Below the pieces are notes generated by a model that worked only from the letters and a program-made list of their open reading frames with translations, had not been told where the DNA came from and did no database searches. A stretch of 64,000 nucleotides of DNA from CAVROP01 sp050012175 (GTDB lineage: Bacteria; Acidobacteriota; Terriglobia; UBA7540), in the NCBI GenBank assembly GCA_050012175.1, contig JBEKHR010000002.1, positions 1 to 64,000 of the forward strand. Direction: 5' to 3'. This document shows positions 1-7,469 of this stretch, one piece after another. Numbering within the stretch: position 1 is the stretch's first letter; each line of letters begins with the position of its first letter. The position numbers and the translations under genes are program-made.

Positions 1-125
1 CTGCCATCAAGGAATATTTGCACAATCACAACCAGAATCCTCGTGTCTTTGTATGGACCGCCTCGGTCGAACGAATCATGTCCAAAGTCGCCAAATGTAA
101 AGAAGCGTTGGGGACACTACACTAG
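1..125 (+). CDS. IS630-type transposase, C-terminal fragment cut by window edge
   Basis: The reading frame from base 3 to the stop at 123-125 gives 40 residues, AIKEYLHNHNQNP... then FVWTASVERIMSKV... ending ALGTLH. The pattern of HN, NP, F-W-T and then an amphipathic helix is the characteristic end of the DDE_3 (IS630/Tc1-like) transposase, after the last catalytic Glu. The catalytic domain lies outside the window, so whether the element is intact cannot be judged. No clear right-hand inverted repeat is visible just after the stop. Confidence 0.7.
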   Translation, partial: AIKEYLHNHNQNPRVFVWTASVERIMSKVAKCKEALGTLH

Positions 126-257
126 GACTATGAACAGACATCGGGCCAAAGCGAGTTTGTCCCCAATCGACCACAAAGAGCAGCTGACCTTGCTCCGCGC
201 AGGTCCGTACTACGCTTGCTCGTGCGGTCCCTTGTCGGTCATTCGTTCCAAGACAGC

Positions 258-450
258 GGGTAGCGCAGAGTTTCTGCAGTTCAAACTCTGCGGCTCTTAT
301 CTTGATGAACGTCGGCTCACTGGTCGGCATGGGGACTCTATGCTGTTGTGCGAATCTTGTTTTCGCCGAGCGTCACGCATGTTGATCGGGCTTGGCCCGC
401 GAAGAGCAAAAGCCGCAGAGTTTCTGAGAATCGAAACTCTGCGCTACCCC
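258..450. repeat. REPIN-like pair of palindromic repeats
   Basis: Two hairpins of the same family face each other. At 258-298 (plus) GGTAGC is followed by GCAGAGTTT, a 9-base loop, AAACTCTGC and GGCTCTT. At 407-450 the same unit lies on the minus strand. The 9-bp stems are perfect. The asymmetric flanks (GTAGC on one side, GGCTTTT on the other) fix the orientation. About 108 bases of unrelated sequence separate them. Further family members lie at 1475-1546, 16992-17028 and 63696-63858, with related hairpins at 1224-1264 and 16163-16203. Confidence 0.75.
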
Positions 451-560
451 CTCCTCGGCTGAGCAGGGGGTTAGGGGGTGGTGGGGTATGAGACAAATCG
501 AGCAGGTCAACCAGCCCCTGTCCCCCTCCCGCCGCGGCGGGAGGGGAATTGCCTGGAGCA
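446..560. repeat. Dispersed GC-rich repeat with two palindromes
   Basis: This block holds CCCCTCCTCGGCTGAG and an AGGGGGT arm, then a GGGGGTGGTGGGG stretch, the word GACAAATCGAGCAGGTCAAC, and a CCCCTCCCGCCG/CGGCGGGAGGGG palindrome. The same word order recurs at 1381-1470, and shortened versions occur at 10355-10430 and 11555-11660. The rest of 126-726 shows no gene; the reading frames there run through repeats. Confidence 0.65.
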
Positions 561-726
561 TTTTGATGTAGACGCGGCGGCACCTGTCCCGATCTTATCG
601 GGACACCACCATGTGGTCCGTCAGTTGACGGATAAACTCGCCGTTACGGCAAACCAATCAACTGTCTATATATAGACTTTGCCAGTAGCAGATGGTAGTC
701 TTGTGCATAGTAGGGAGTGGCCAGAG

Positions 727-972
727 ATGAGTCGTACCTATGAAGTCGAAGCGCACTGGGATTCCGAGGCGGGGGTTTGGGTTGCTGAAAGTGAGGACAT
801 TCCCGGCCTGGTGGCAGAAGCCGAGTCAATGAATGCCTTGGTGGAAAAGGTTCGGGTTTTAGTGCCGGAGCTTTTTGAGTTAAACGGCGGACTGGAACCG
901 GGGCAAAAGGTGGTCAACGTTTTGGTTCGCGCCTATCATGAAGAAACTGCTTCTGTGTCCGTTGAGTCCTGA
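727..972 (+). CDS. DUF1902 / HicB-like antitoxin-type protein
   Basis: This 81-residue protein begins MSRTYEVEAHWDSEAGVWVA and matches the DUF1902 pattern: a beta strand, then W-V-A-ES-DIPGLV-EAE, then a helix with ALVEKV. The family is a small alpha/beta fold related to HicB, and usually sits beside a HicA-type toxin. ATG 727 is chosen because the conserved fold begins there; an upstream ATG at 679 would add 16 residues with no family match. The stop (970-972) overlaps the ATG of the next frame (972-974), so the two would be translationally coupled. That partner is a frameshifted HicA-like gene, so this would be an antitoxin without a working toxin. I infer the antitoxin role from family and neighbour only. 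Confidence 0.7.
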   Translation: MSRTYEVEAHWDSEAGVWVAESEDIPGLVAEAESMNALVEKVRVLVPELFELNGGLEPGQKVVNVLVRAYHEETASVSVES

Positions 973-1168
973 TGGCGACTTACACGCCGAAGGTGAAGGA
1001 AGTCCTATGCGCGCACGGGTGCTATTTTAAGCGCCCTCTGGCCATGGAGATCACGAAATCTGGTACAGCCCGATTACTCAGCGACACTTCCCAGTAGACC
1101 ACAAGATTCTATCCCGCCATACCGCCAATGGAGTTCTGAAACAGGCTGGCATCCCCAAGCAGTTCTGA
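972..1168 (+). pseudogene. HicA-like toxin, frameshifted
   Basis: The frame from ATG 972 starts MATYTPKVKEVLCAHGCYFK. At about 1031-1036 the match moves to another frame, which continues GHGDHEIWYSPITQRHFPVD and ends LKQAGIPKQF before TGA 1166-1168. Joined, this is the usual short HicA/YcfA double-stranded-RBD-like toxin, with the catalytic-type His in the GHGDHE segment (normally G-K/H-GDHE). A single indel (net one base lost or two gained, around CGCCCTCTGGCC) breaks it. The start overlaps the stop of the DUF1902 gene, the normal operon geometry. The alternative is a sequencing or assembly error in an otherwise intact toxin. Confidence 0.7.
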
Positions 1169-1223
1169 GTTTCCTTCCGCAATCGACACACAACGTAGAA
1201 TGCCCCGCCCTTGCGCCACGCCG

Positions 1224-1264
1224 GCTGGCGCAGACCTCTGTTCTTGGGGGTCTGCGATTTTCCG
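1224..1264 (+). repeat. Hairpin repeat, variant of the REPIN-like family
   Basis: CTGGCGCAGACCTC, a loop TGTTCTT, then GGGGGTCTGCGATTTTCC. A near-identical 41-base copy lies at 16163-16203, where the stem is GCAGACCCC/GGGGTCTGC. The core GCGCAGA/TCTGCG is shared with the other hairpins of the window. The 1169-1551 interval holds no gene, only this and the repeats listed next. Confidence 0.65.
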
Positions 1265-1380
1265 GATGGGACTTGGGAAGCAAGCGTAGCGCGGGCCTCA
1301 GCGGGGTGAGGTCCGCGGCATCTCACACCGCCTGCGCTCGCCCCCAGGTTTGAAGACTAATTCTCTGCCGTGAAAATGGC

Positions 1381-1546
1381 TCCCCTCCTCGGCTGAGGAG
1401 GGGGTGGTGCGGCACGGGACAAATCGAGCAGGTCAACCCCTCGGCTGACGGACCCCCTCCCGCCGCGGCGCGTTTTGCAACTCTGCGGCTCTTCGCACAA
1501 AGGCCAGAAGAAGCCGCAGACTTAAAGGACAAGTCTGCGCTACCCC
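1381..1546. repeat. Second GC-rich repeat copy and a REPIN-like pair
   Basis: 1381-1470 repeats the word order of 446-560, including GACAAATCGAGCAGGTCAAC at about 1419-1438. It is followed by a half hairpin (CAACTCTGCGGCTCTT, 1475-1493) and a full hairpin on the opposite strand (1511-1546; stem GCAGACTT/AAGTCTGC). The opposed orientation repeats the arrangement at 258-450, here with a truncated left half. The full hairpin ends five bases before the stop codon of the UPF0182 gene and may act in transcript end formation or stability for that gene. Confidence 0.65.
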
Positions 1547-1551
1547 GCTAC

Positions 1552-4314
1552 CTACTTGTTTCCTGCTGCTTGTGGTGTGGAGGCCAGGCGGTTTAGCAAT
1601 TCGCCGAGCTTCTTCACCTCCTCGCCGTAGCCTGCCCAATCGCCTTGCCGTTGCAACTGCAAGGCGCGTTGGTAGTGCTGGTTGGCTTCGCGGATGAGCG
1701 CTTGGGTATCGAGCGCCGTGGCGCCAGGCGCCTTGTTGGGTGCTTGGGCGGCCGGTCCCGCAGGCGGAGGGGGGGCCGCGCTGGTGGTCACCGTGCCGCT
1801 GAAGATCCGGCTCAGCGCCGCGTCGAGCGTATCCTCCATCACCACGTGGTCTGAGTAGGCCACGATCACGCGCTTCAATTGCGGCAGACCGCCTCCGGCC
1901 TCAGCGGCGAGGTAGAGAGGTTCAACGTAGAGGACCGAATTCAAAACCGGGACGACGAGCAAGGTGCCGCGGATCACCGTTGAGCCGCCCTGCCCCCAGA
2001 GCGTGAGTGCCTGGGAGATACCAGGGTCCTGGTCGATTCGCGATTCGATCTGCTGCGGCCCGTACACGAGCTTCTGCTTGGGGAAGGTGAAGACCAGCAC
2101 CTTGCCGTAGTCGGCGCCATCGCACCGGGCAGCCATCCAGGCAATCATGTTGTCTTTGCGCGCGGGAGTGAACGGCACCATCAGGATGAATTCTTCCCGC
2201 TCGCCCACTTCCGCCAGCTTCATGATGGTGAAGTAGGGGCTCATCGGCGCGGCGGTGCCACGCGCGGCGCTTTGCGCAACCCGCCACAGGTCTTCCTTGT
2301 TGTAGAAGACTCTCGGGTCCATCATGTGGAACAGCGCATACTTGCCGGCCTGGATGGAAAAGAACTCTTCCGGATAGCGGATGTGGGCGCGCAGATCCTC
2401 GGGCATGGCCGAAAGGGGTTCGAAAACTCCCGGAAAAATACTGTTGTAAGCCTGGATGAGCGGGTCGGAGGCGTCGCTGATGTAGAAGCGCACTTGCCCG
2501 CTGTAAGCATTGATGGTCGCCTTGACGGCATTGCGCATGTAATTGCCCACTCCCTCCGCGGGCTCTGAGTAAGGATACATCTCGGAGGTGGTGTAGCCAT
2601 CCAGAATCCAGTAAAGCGACCCATCGTTGGCGACGGCCAGGTAGGGGTCGTGGTCGTAGGCAAGAAAAGGCGTGAGCCGCTGCGCGCGATCCAGAACCCG
2701 CCGGTAGATCATCAACCGGCTTGCGGGCTGGATATCGCCTGAAAACAGGACGTTCTTTTCGCCGAAGGCCAGCGCGAACAGGAGCCTTCGCCAGAAGTTC
2801 TCAACCGGGATTCCACCCGCACCTTGGTAGTTCGTAACATAGACGTTCTGGTCTCCCTGGGGGTAATCGAACTCCTGCGCCCGGGTTCTCACGAAGCAGT
2901 AGTCGTTCCCGAGCTCGCCGTAATAGATCTCAGGCCGGGTGATCCGGATGGACATGCTGGAGACCGGAGGGATGTTCTTGATGAACAGTACCGGCAGGCC
3001 TTCACTGGTGAATTCGTTCACCGGCCCGAGGCAAAGGCCGTAGCCGTGGGTGTATGCCAGGTGCTCGTTGATCCAGCTCCGGCCCGGCAGGCTGGCGGCA
3101 GAAAGCTCGCGCGGGGAGAGCGAGACCTGGCGGTAAATCCCGTTAATCCAATAGCGGTCGTTATCAACGTGCTGAAAGTCGTAATAAGTGCGGATCTCCT
3201 GGAGCTGGGCGAAAGTGGTCAACAGCGGCTTGTGGTCCCACATGCGGACGTTGCGGAATGTCGCCTCATTCTTCCGGATGTCATCCAAGCTCAAGTCTTC
3301 GACGGCGGAGAATTCGCGCTCCTCGAAACGATCCAGCGCATACGCCTGGCGGGTGAATTTGATGGCGTTGGCGATGTAGTTGCGTTCCCGGTCAATTTCG
3401 TTGGGGGCCACGATGAAGCGCTGGACGATCTCGGGATAGATCGACCCGCCGAGCACTGCCACGGCCACCAGAAGACCCACAGAATAGAGCGCCGGCCGCA
3501 CACGCCCCCACTTCGCCCCCACCAGAAATGCAACGGCCGTCAACAGGCAAAGGAAGAGTTCCGCTCTTAGAACCGGCAGCGTGGCGTGCACATCCGCGTA
3601 CCCAGCGCCATAGATGAGCCCGCGCGGGGAATAAAGCAAGCCGTACATGGCAAGCCGAACTCGATAGGCGAAGACAACAAAGAGCAATGCCACCAGCGCC
3701 ATCAGGTGCGCGCGCGCCGCCCCCATCACTTTTGGCCCACGCGGCGTGACCCATACCCCGCCCTCCACAAGATAGAGGAACACGGCGCTCAAAAGACACA
3801 CAATGACCGCCGCCAGCGCGAGGTAATAAAGGAACCAGTTGAAGGGCAGGCGAAAGAGATAAAAGCCCAAATCGATGCCAAACAGCGGGTCCTGCTGGCC
3901 GAGGGTTTGCGGGTGCTTGGCCATCAGATACTCCAGCCAGTGGGACATGCCCCATTGGCCGATCACGTATCCAATCAGCAGAACGCCAGCCCAGATGAGC
4001 CAGCGCAAAGTCATACCGAAGCGGTCGAGCGCCGAAAACTCGATGACCTCACCGTTGACCCGATAGCCATGCCGGTGGGCGAGCCCGCGGGCAATCAGCA
4101 GGTTCAATGCGGTCACGATCATGAAACCCACTCCGACCAGTCCGCTCAGTTCAATCTGGGTTACCAGGATCGTCCGAAAGATGACCCGAAAACCTTCCTG
4201 CTTGAACCAGAGCCAATCCACCAACAGGGCAACACCGTTGGTGAAGAGGGGCAGAACAATCAGGAAAAACAAGACAAGCGCGAGGATTATTCGTGGTGTG
4301 CGATTTTTGGGCAT
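1552..4314 (-). CDS. UPF0182 family integral membrane protein
   Basis: This 920-residue protein matches the UPF0182 (COG1615) family in length and layout. Seven or so hydrophobic helices occupy residues 8-300 (for example IILALVLFFLIVLPLFT near 9-25 and FYLFRLPFNWFLYYLAL near 152). A long soluble region follows from about 320 to 860, with the family-typical segments FTRQAYALDRFEEREF and IENNAYLR-like IRTYYDFQHVDNDRYW. The C-terminus has a Pro/Ala linker and a short helical tail (ANQHYQRALQLQRQGDW), also common in the family. Function is unknown; the soluble part is expected outside the cytoplasm. The ATG at 4314 begins directly before the first helix. It is apparently monocistronic and ends beside a hairpin repeat. 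Confidence 0.88.
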   Translation of the reverse strand: MPKNRTPRIILALVLFFLIVLPLFTNGVALLVDWLWFKQEGFRVIFRTILVTQIELSGLVGVGFMIVTALNLLIARGLAHRHGYRVNGEVIEFSALDRFGMTLRWLIWAGVLLIGYVIGQWGMSHWLEYLMAKHPQTLGQQDPLFGIDLGFYLFRLPFNWFLYYLALAAVIVCLLSAVFLYLVEGGVWVTPRGPKVMGAARAHLMALVALLFVVFAYRVRLAMYGLLYSPRGLIYGAGYADVHATLPVLRAELFLCLLTAVAFLVGAKWGRVRPALYSVGLLVAVAVLGGSIYPEIVQRFIVAPNEIDRERNYIANAIKFTRQAYALDRFEEREFSAVEDLSLDDIRKNEATFRNVRMWDHKPLLTTFAQLQEIRTYYDFQHVDNDRYWINGIYRQVSLSPRELSAASLPGRSWINEHLAYTHGYGLCLGPVNEFTSEGLPVLFIKNIPPVSSMSIRITRPEIYYGELGNDYCFVRTRAQEFDYPQGDQNVYVTNYQGAGGIPVENFWRRLLFALAFGEKNVLFSGDIQPASRLMIYRRVLDRAQRLTPFLAYDHDPYLAVANDGSLYWILDGYTTSEMYPYSEPAEGVGNYMRNAVKATINAYSGQVRFYISDASDPLIQAYNSIFPGVFEPLSAMPEDLRAHIRYPEEFFSIQAGKYALFHMMDPRVFYNKEDLWRVAQSAARGTAAPMSPYFTIMKLAEVGEREEFILMVPFTPARKDNMIAWMAARCDGADYGKVLVFTFPKQKLVYGPQQIESRIDQDPGISQALTLWGQGGSTVIRGTLLVVPVLNSVLYVEPLYLAAEAGGGLPQLKRVIVAYSDHVVMEDTLDAALSRIFSGTVTTSAAPPPPAGPAAQAPNKAPGATALDTQALIREANQHYQRALQLQRQGDWAGYGEEVKKLGELLNRLASTPQAAGNK

Positions 4315-4483
4315 GATGTAGCTCCGAAGGTATCTTTACACACCGCCCGAGGCGTGTCAAAAAGCTCTCGAGCGGGCGTCTAGAAGCGAAGATTGGCGGG
4401 CTCCCGCCTGATCACACTAGAAGGCCACGGACTCTGTCTGGTCCGCGCCGTAGCGCTGGCGCTACGCCAGCAATCGTGAATAG

Positions 4484-5467
4484 TCACCACCGCTGGTGCA
4501 CGAGTTCGCGGATTTTGCTGTCGTAAACTTCGCGCACTTTGGCCATTTGCGCTTTGCTCAGCGGGGCCAGATCGCTGGCGCGGACGTTATCCTCAACCTG
4601 CGCGACACGCTTGGCTCCCGGGATGGCGCAGGTGACAGCGTCAAACATCAGGGTCCATCGCAGGGCCAGTTGAGCCATCGAGGCGCCCGGGGGAACAAGG
4701 CTTTTGAGAATCTCCACAGCCTCCAGCCCGATTTCATAATCCACGCCAGAGAAAGTCTCACCCCGGTCGAACGCTTCTCCCTGGCGATTGAAGCTACGGT
4801 GGTCATCCTTGGCGAAAGCGGTGTGGTGGGTCATCCGTCCCGACAGAAGCCCGCTCGCCAGCGGCACACGCGCCAGGATACCCACGCGCCGCCGCTTGGC
4901 CTCCGGGAAAAACAGTTCCGCAGGGCGCTGCCGAAACATATTGAAGATGATTTGAATGGTCTGCACGCCGGGATATTCGATGGCTTTCAGCGCCTCTTCC
5001 GCGGTCTCCACGCTCACGCCGTAATAGCGGAGCTTGCCAGCCCGGACCAATTCGTCGAGGATGCCGAAAACCTCCGGCCGGTAGAGCACGACGGTCGGCG
5101 GACAGTGCAATTGCAGAAGGTCGATGCAATCCGTCTCGAGATTCTTCAGGCTGTCCTCGACGAAGTGGGTAAGGTTCGCCTTGTTGTATCCATCTGGCGT
5201 GTGCGGGGAGAGCCGGCGGCCGGCCTTGGTGGCGACGTATAGGGTCTCTTTCCGTTCTTTGCGCAGCCGCGCCACCAACCGCTCACTGCGGCCCATCCCG
5301 TAAACGTCTGCGGTGTCCATAAAGTTGACGCCAAGGTCGATGGCGCAGTGCAGGGCGGCGAGGGATTCTTTATCGTCAACCTCCCCCCAGTCCGCTCCAA
5401 TCGCCCACGCTCCAAAGCTGATTTCCGAGACCTTCCAGCCCGTACGGCCGAGTTCGCGATAGTGCAT
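4484..5467 (-). CDS. Aldo/keto reductase
   Basis: A 327-residue (beta/alpha)8 NADPH-dependent oxidoreductase of the aldo/keto reductase superfamily. The catalytic tetrad is visible as D51 and Y56 (in MDTADVYG), K81 (VATKAG) and H121 (LLQLHCP). Length and the start MHYRELGRTGWKVSEISFG are normal for the family, close to the branch often annotated as general stress protein 69 or YajO/IolS-like. The substrate cannot be told from sequence. It is one of four aldo/keto reductases in the window. 169 bases separate it from the UPF0182 gene; no shared operon is evident. Confidence 0.88.
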   Translation of the reverse strand: MHYRELGRTGWKVSEISFGAWAIGADWGEVDDKESLAALHCAIDLGVNFMDTADVYGMGRSERLVARLRKERKETLYVATKAGRRLSPHTPDGYNKANLTHFVEDSLKNLETDCIDLLQLHCPPTVVLYRPEVFGILDELVRAGKLRYYGVSVETAEEALKAIEYPGVQTIQIIFNMFRQRPAELFFPEAKRRRVGILARVPLASGLLSGRMTHHTAFAKDDHRSFNRQGEAFDRGETFSGVDYEIGLEAVEILKSLVPPGASMAQLALRWTLMFDAVTCAIPGAKRVAQVEDNVRASDLAPLSKAQMAKVREVYDSKIRELVHQRW

Positions 5468-5498
5468 TTGAGTTTGCTCCTAATTGCTGGCCACTACT

Positions 5499-5702
5499 CT
5501 AGCAGGATACTGAAAAACCTTTCTGATCGCTGTCATTCCGAGCCCTTCGCTGTCATCCTGAGTGCAGCGAAGGATCTCGCTCTGCCCGCTCAGGGTAAAC
5601 TCCGCGAGGAATCTCGCCCTGGAAACAAAGGACCTGAAAGATTCCTCTCCCGCAGGGCGGGATCGGAATGACAGGCTAGCGGGTTTCTCAGCATCCTGCT
5701 AG
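5499..5702. mobile_element. MITE-like inverted repeat element, copy 1
   Basis: A 204-bp element is bounded by CTAGCAGGATACTGAAAAACC (5499-5519) and its inverted copy GGTTTCTCAGCATCCTGCTAG (5682-5702), 19 of 21 positions identical. Inside are further inverted words typical of dispersed bacterial repeats: TGTCATTCCGAG, GGAATCTCG, GAAACAAAGGAC, GATTCCTC and GGAATGACA. It has no coding capacity. The right-hand terminal CTAG supplies the TAG stop of glpK (5699-5701, minus strand). A second copy with the same termini and inner words lies at 22046-22211. Confidence 0.7.
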
Positions 5703-7183
5703 CTCGCCCACCCCTTGGCCCGCCCCACCGCGCGTCGCCAGCCCTCGCAAAGCTCCTCGCGGCGGGACGTTTCCATGCCAGGTTGGAAACGTCGTTCTAT
5801 TTTCAACTGAGTTTTCAACTCCAATTCGCTCCGCCAGAATCCGGTCGCCAAGCCAGCCAGGTACGCGGCCCCCAGCGCCGTCGTCTCCGTCGTTGCCGGC
5901 CGCTCGACGGGAACCCCAAGAATGTCAGCCTGAAACTGGCAGAGGAAATCGTTGCGCGCGGCTCCACCGTCCACGCGTAACATTTCCGGCTTGATTCCGG
6001 AATCCCGCGTCATGGCATCAACCACCTCGCGCGTCTGATAGGCGATGGATTCAAGCGCCGCGCGAATCAGGTGCTTTCGGTTGGCACCACGAGTCAGTCC
6101 CACGATGGTGCCCCGTGCATACGCATCCCAGTGGGGCGCCCCCAGCCCTACGAATGCGGGGACAAAATAAACGCCATGAGTGTCCGGCACCGAGCGGGCG
6201 ATTTCCTCCGTCTCGGAGGCCTCTCGAATCAGTCCCATTTCGTCACGAAGCCATTGGATGGCGGCGCCGGCAATGAAGACGCTGCCCTCCAGCGCGTATA
6301 TTATCTCGCCATTCCTTCCCCAGCCGATAGTTGCAAGCAGCCCCGCCTGGGAGCGGGGAATGGTGGGGCCGGTGTTCATCAGCAGGAAGCAGCCTGTGCC
6401 GTAAGTATTCTTGACGGCGCCGGGCGTGAAGCACTGGTGGCCAAACAGCGATGCCTGCTGGTCGCCGGCCACGCCGGCAATCGGAACCCTGGATCCGAAC
6501 CAATCGGTCTCTCCGAAGATTTCACTTGAAGACTTCACCGTGGGAAGCAATGACTGCGGAATGCGAAAGTAGCTGAGGATCTCCTTGTCCCAGGCCAGCG
6601 TGGCAATGTTGAAAAGCAGTGTGCGCGAGGCGTTAGAGACATCCGTGGAGTGGATCTTGCCGCCCGTGAGGCGCCAGATCAGCCAGGTATCAATGGTCCC
6701 GCAGGCGAGGTCGCCTCGCTCCGCGCCTTCACGAGCACCGGGAACATTTTCCAGCAGCCAGGCAATCTTGGTCCCGGAAAAATAAGCGTCGGTCACCAGG
6801 CCGGTTCTTTCTCGAATGACCTTATCGAAGCCCTCTTGCCGGATGCGGTCGCACAAAGCGGCAGTGCGGCGGCACTGCCAGACGATGGCAGGATGGACAG
6901 GCTTGCCGGTGGCCCGGTCCCAGAGGACCACGGTTTCGCGCTGGTTCGTAATGCCGATTGCGGCAAGGTCCTCCGCATTTGCTTGAGCCTCCGCCAGAGC
7001 AGCTTTCGCGACCTCCAACTGCGATTGCCAGATTTCCTCGGCATCGTGCTCGACCCAGCCGGCGCGGGGATAATACTGCTTGAATTCCCGACTGGCTGAG
7101 GCGCGCACCGCGCCGTTGCGGTCAAACAACATGGCGCGCGAACTCGTTGTGCCCTGGTCGAGGGCTAAGACGTACTTTGGCAT
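5699..7183 (-). CDS. glpK: Glycerol kinase
   Basis: This 494-residue FGGY kinase phosphorylates glycerol to sn-glycerol 3-phosphate. Signature segments are in order: DQGTTSSRAMLF (residues 8-19), GWVEHDAEEIW, ITNQRETVVLWDRATG, the glycerol-binding region SGTKIAWLL, GDQQASLFG, GTGCFLLMNTG, and the C-terminal DGGAARNDFLCQFQADILG. Length is normal for GlpK. ATG 7183 has GAGGAG a few bases upstream. It is divergent from the coiled-coil protein gene at 7470 across a 286-base region with dyads. No glpF or glpD is adjacent. The stop codon lies within the terminal repeat of the MITE-like element downstream, so that insertion may have trimmed or replaced the original end. I see no obvious loss of core sequence. 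Confidence 0.95.
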   Translation of the reverse strand: MPKYVLALDQGTTSSRAMLFDRNGAVRASASREFKQYYPRAGWVEHDAEEIWQSQLEVAKAALAEAQANAEDLAAIGITNQRETVVLWDRATGKPVHPAIVWQCRRTAALCDRIRQEGFDKVIRERTGLVTDAYFSGTKIAWLLENVPGAREGAERGDLACGTIDTWLIWRLTGGKIHSTDVSNASRTLLFNIATLAWDKEILSYFRIPQSLLPTVKSSSEIFGETDWFGSRVPIAGVAGDQQASLFGHQCFTPGAVKNTYGTGCFLLMNTGPTIPRSQAGLLATIGWGRNGEIIYALEGSVFIAGAAIQWLRDEMGLIREASETEEIARSVPDTHGVYFVPAFVGLGAPHWDAYARGTIVGLTRGANRKHLIRAALESIAYQTREVVDAMTRDSGIKPEMLRVDGGAARNDFLCQFQADILGVPVERPATTETTALGAAYLAGLATGFWRSELELKTQLKIERRFQPGMETSRREELCEGWRRAVGRAKGWAS

Positions 7184-7350
7184 CTCAATAATCTCCTCGG
7201 AGCGGTCTAGCTTACTTGAATTGAACGCAGAAAGACAAATGCAGTTTGCCGCGTGTAGTGGGCTTTTTGTTTGCCCACGCCGCCGGAAGGGTTCGGCGAG
7301 TGTAACCCAAACCGCTTGAACTATTTATCCAAGAATGCGATACTAGCCTC

Positions 7351-7453
7351 GTTCACCTTTGGGTGAACTATGGTGGGATTGAAACCTAATCTTCAGATTT
7401 AGCGTCTTAGGAAGGGCAGGTTCACCGCTTGGGTGAGCGGCTTGATTCCTAAG
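7351..7453. promoter_or_regulatory. Repeated dyads and leader hairpin between glpK and the 7470 gene
   Basis: GTTCACCTTTGGGTGAAC at 7351-7368 is a dyad with 7-bp arms. A second, related dyad GGTTCACCGCTTGGGTGAG lies at 7419-7437. The second sits inside a larger hairpin whose outer arms are CTTAGGAA (7406-7413) and TTCCTAAG (7446-7453). The hairpin ends about six bases before the AGGAG ribosome site (7460-7464) of the gene starting at 7470. The shared TTCACC-N-GGGTGA words could be sites for one regulator, or the leader hairpin could affect initiation. Neither is shown. Confidence 0.45.
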
Positions 7454-7469
7454 CGAGACAGGAGCTTGT

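Noticed and set aside
2824..3570. 248-residue plus-strand frame
   Set aside because: It is antisense to the UPF0182 gene, which has clear family motifs; the frame is a shadow of GC-rich coding sequence.
4496..5242. 248-residue plus-strand frame
   Set aside because: It is antisense to the aldo/keto reductase, with no family pattern.
7366..7384. TGGTGGGATTGAAAC resembling a CRISPR repeat end
   Set aside because: Only about ten bases match and there is no stem in the right place; treated as chance.
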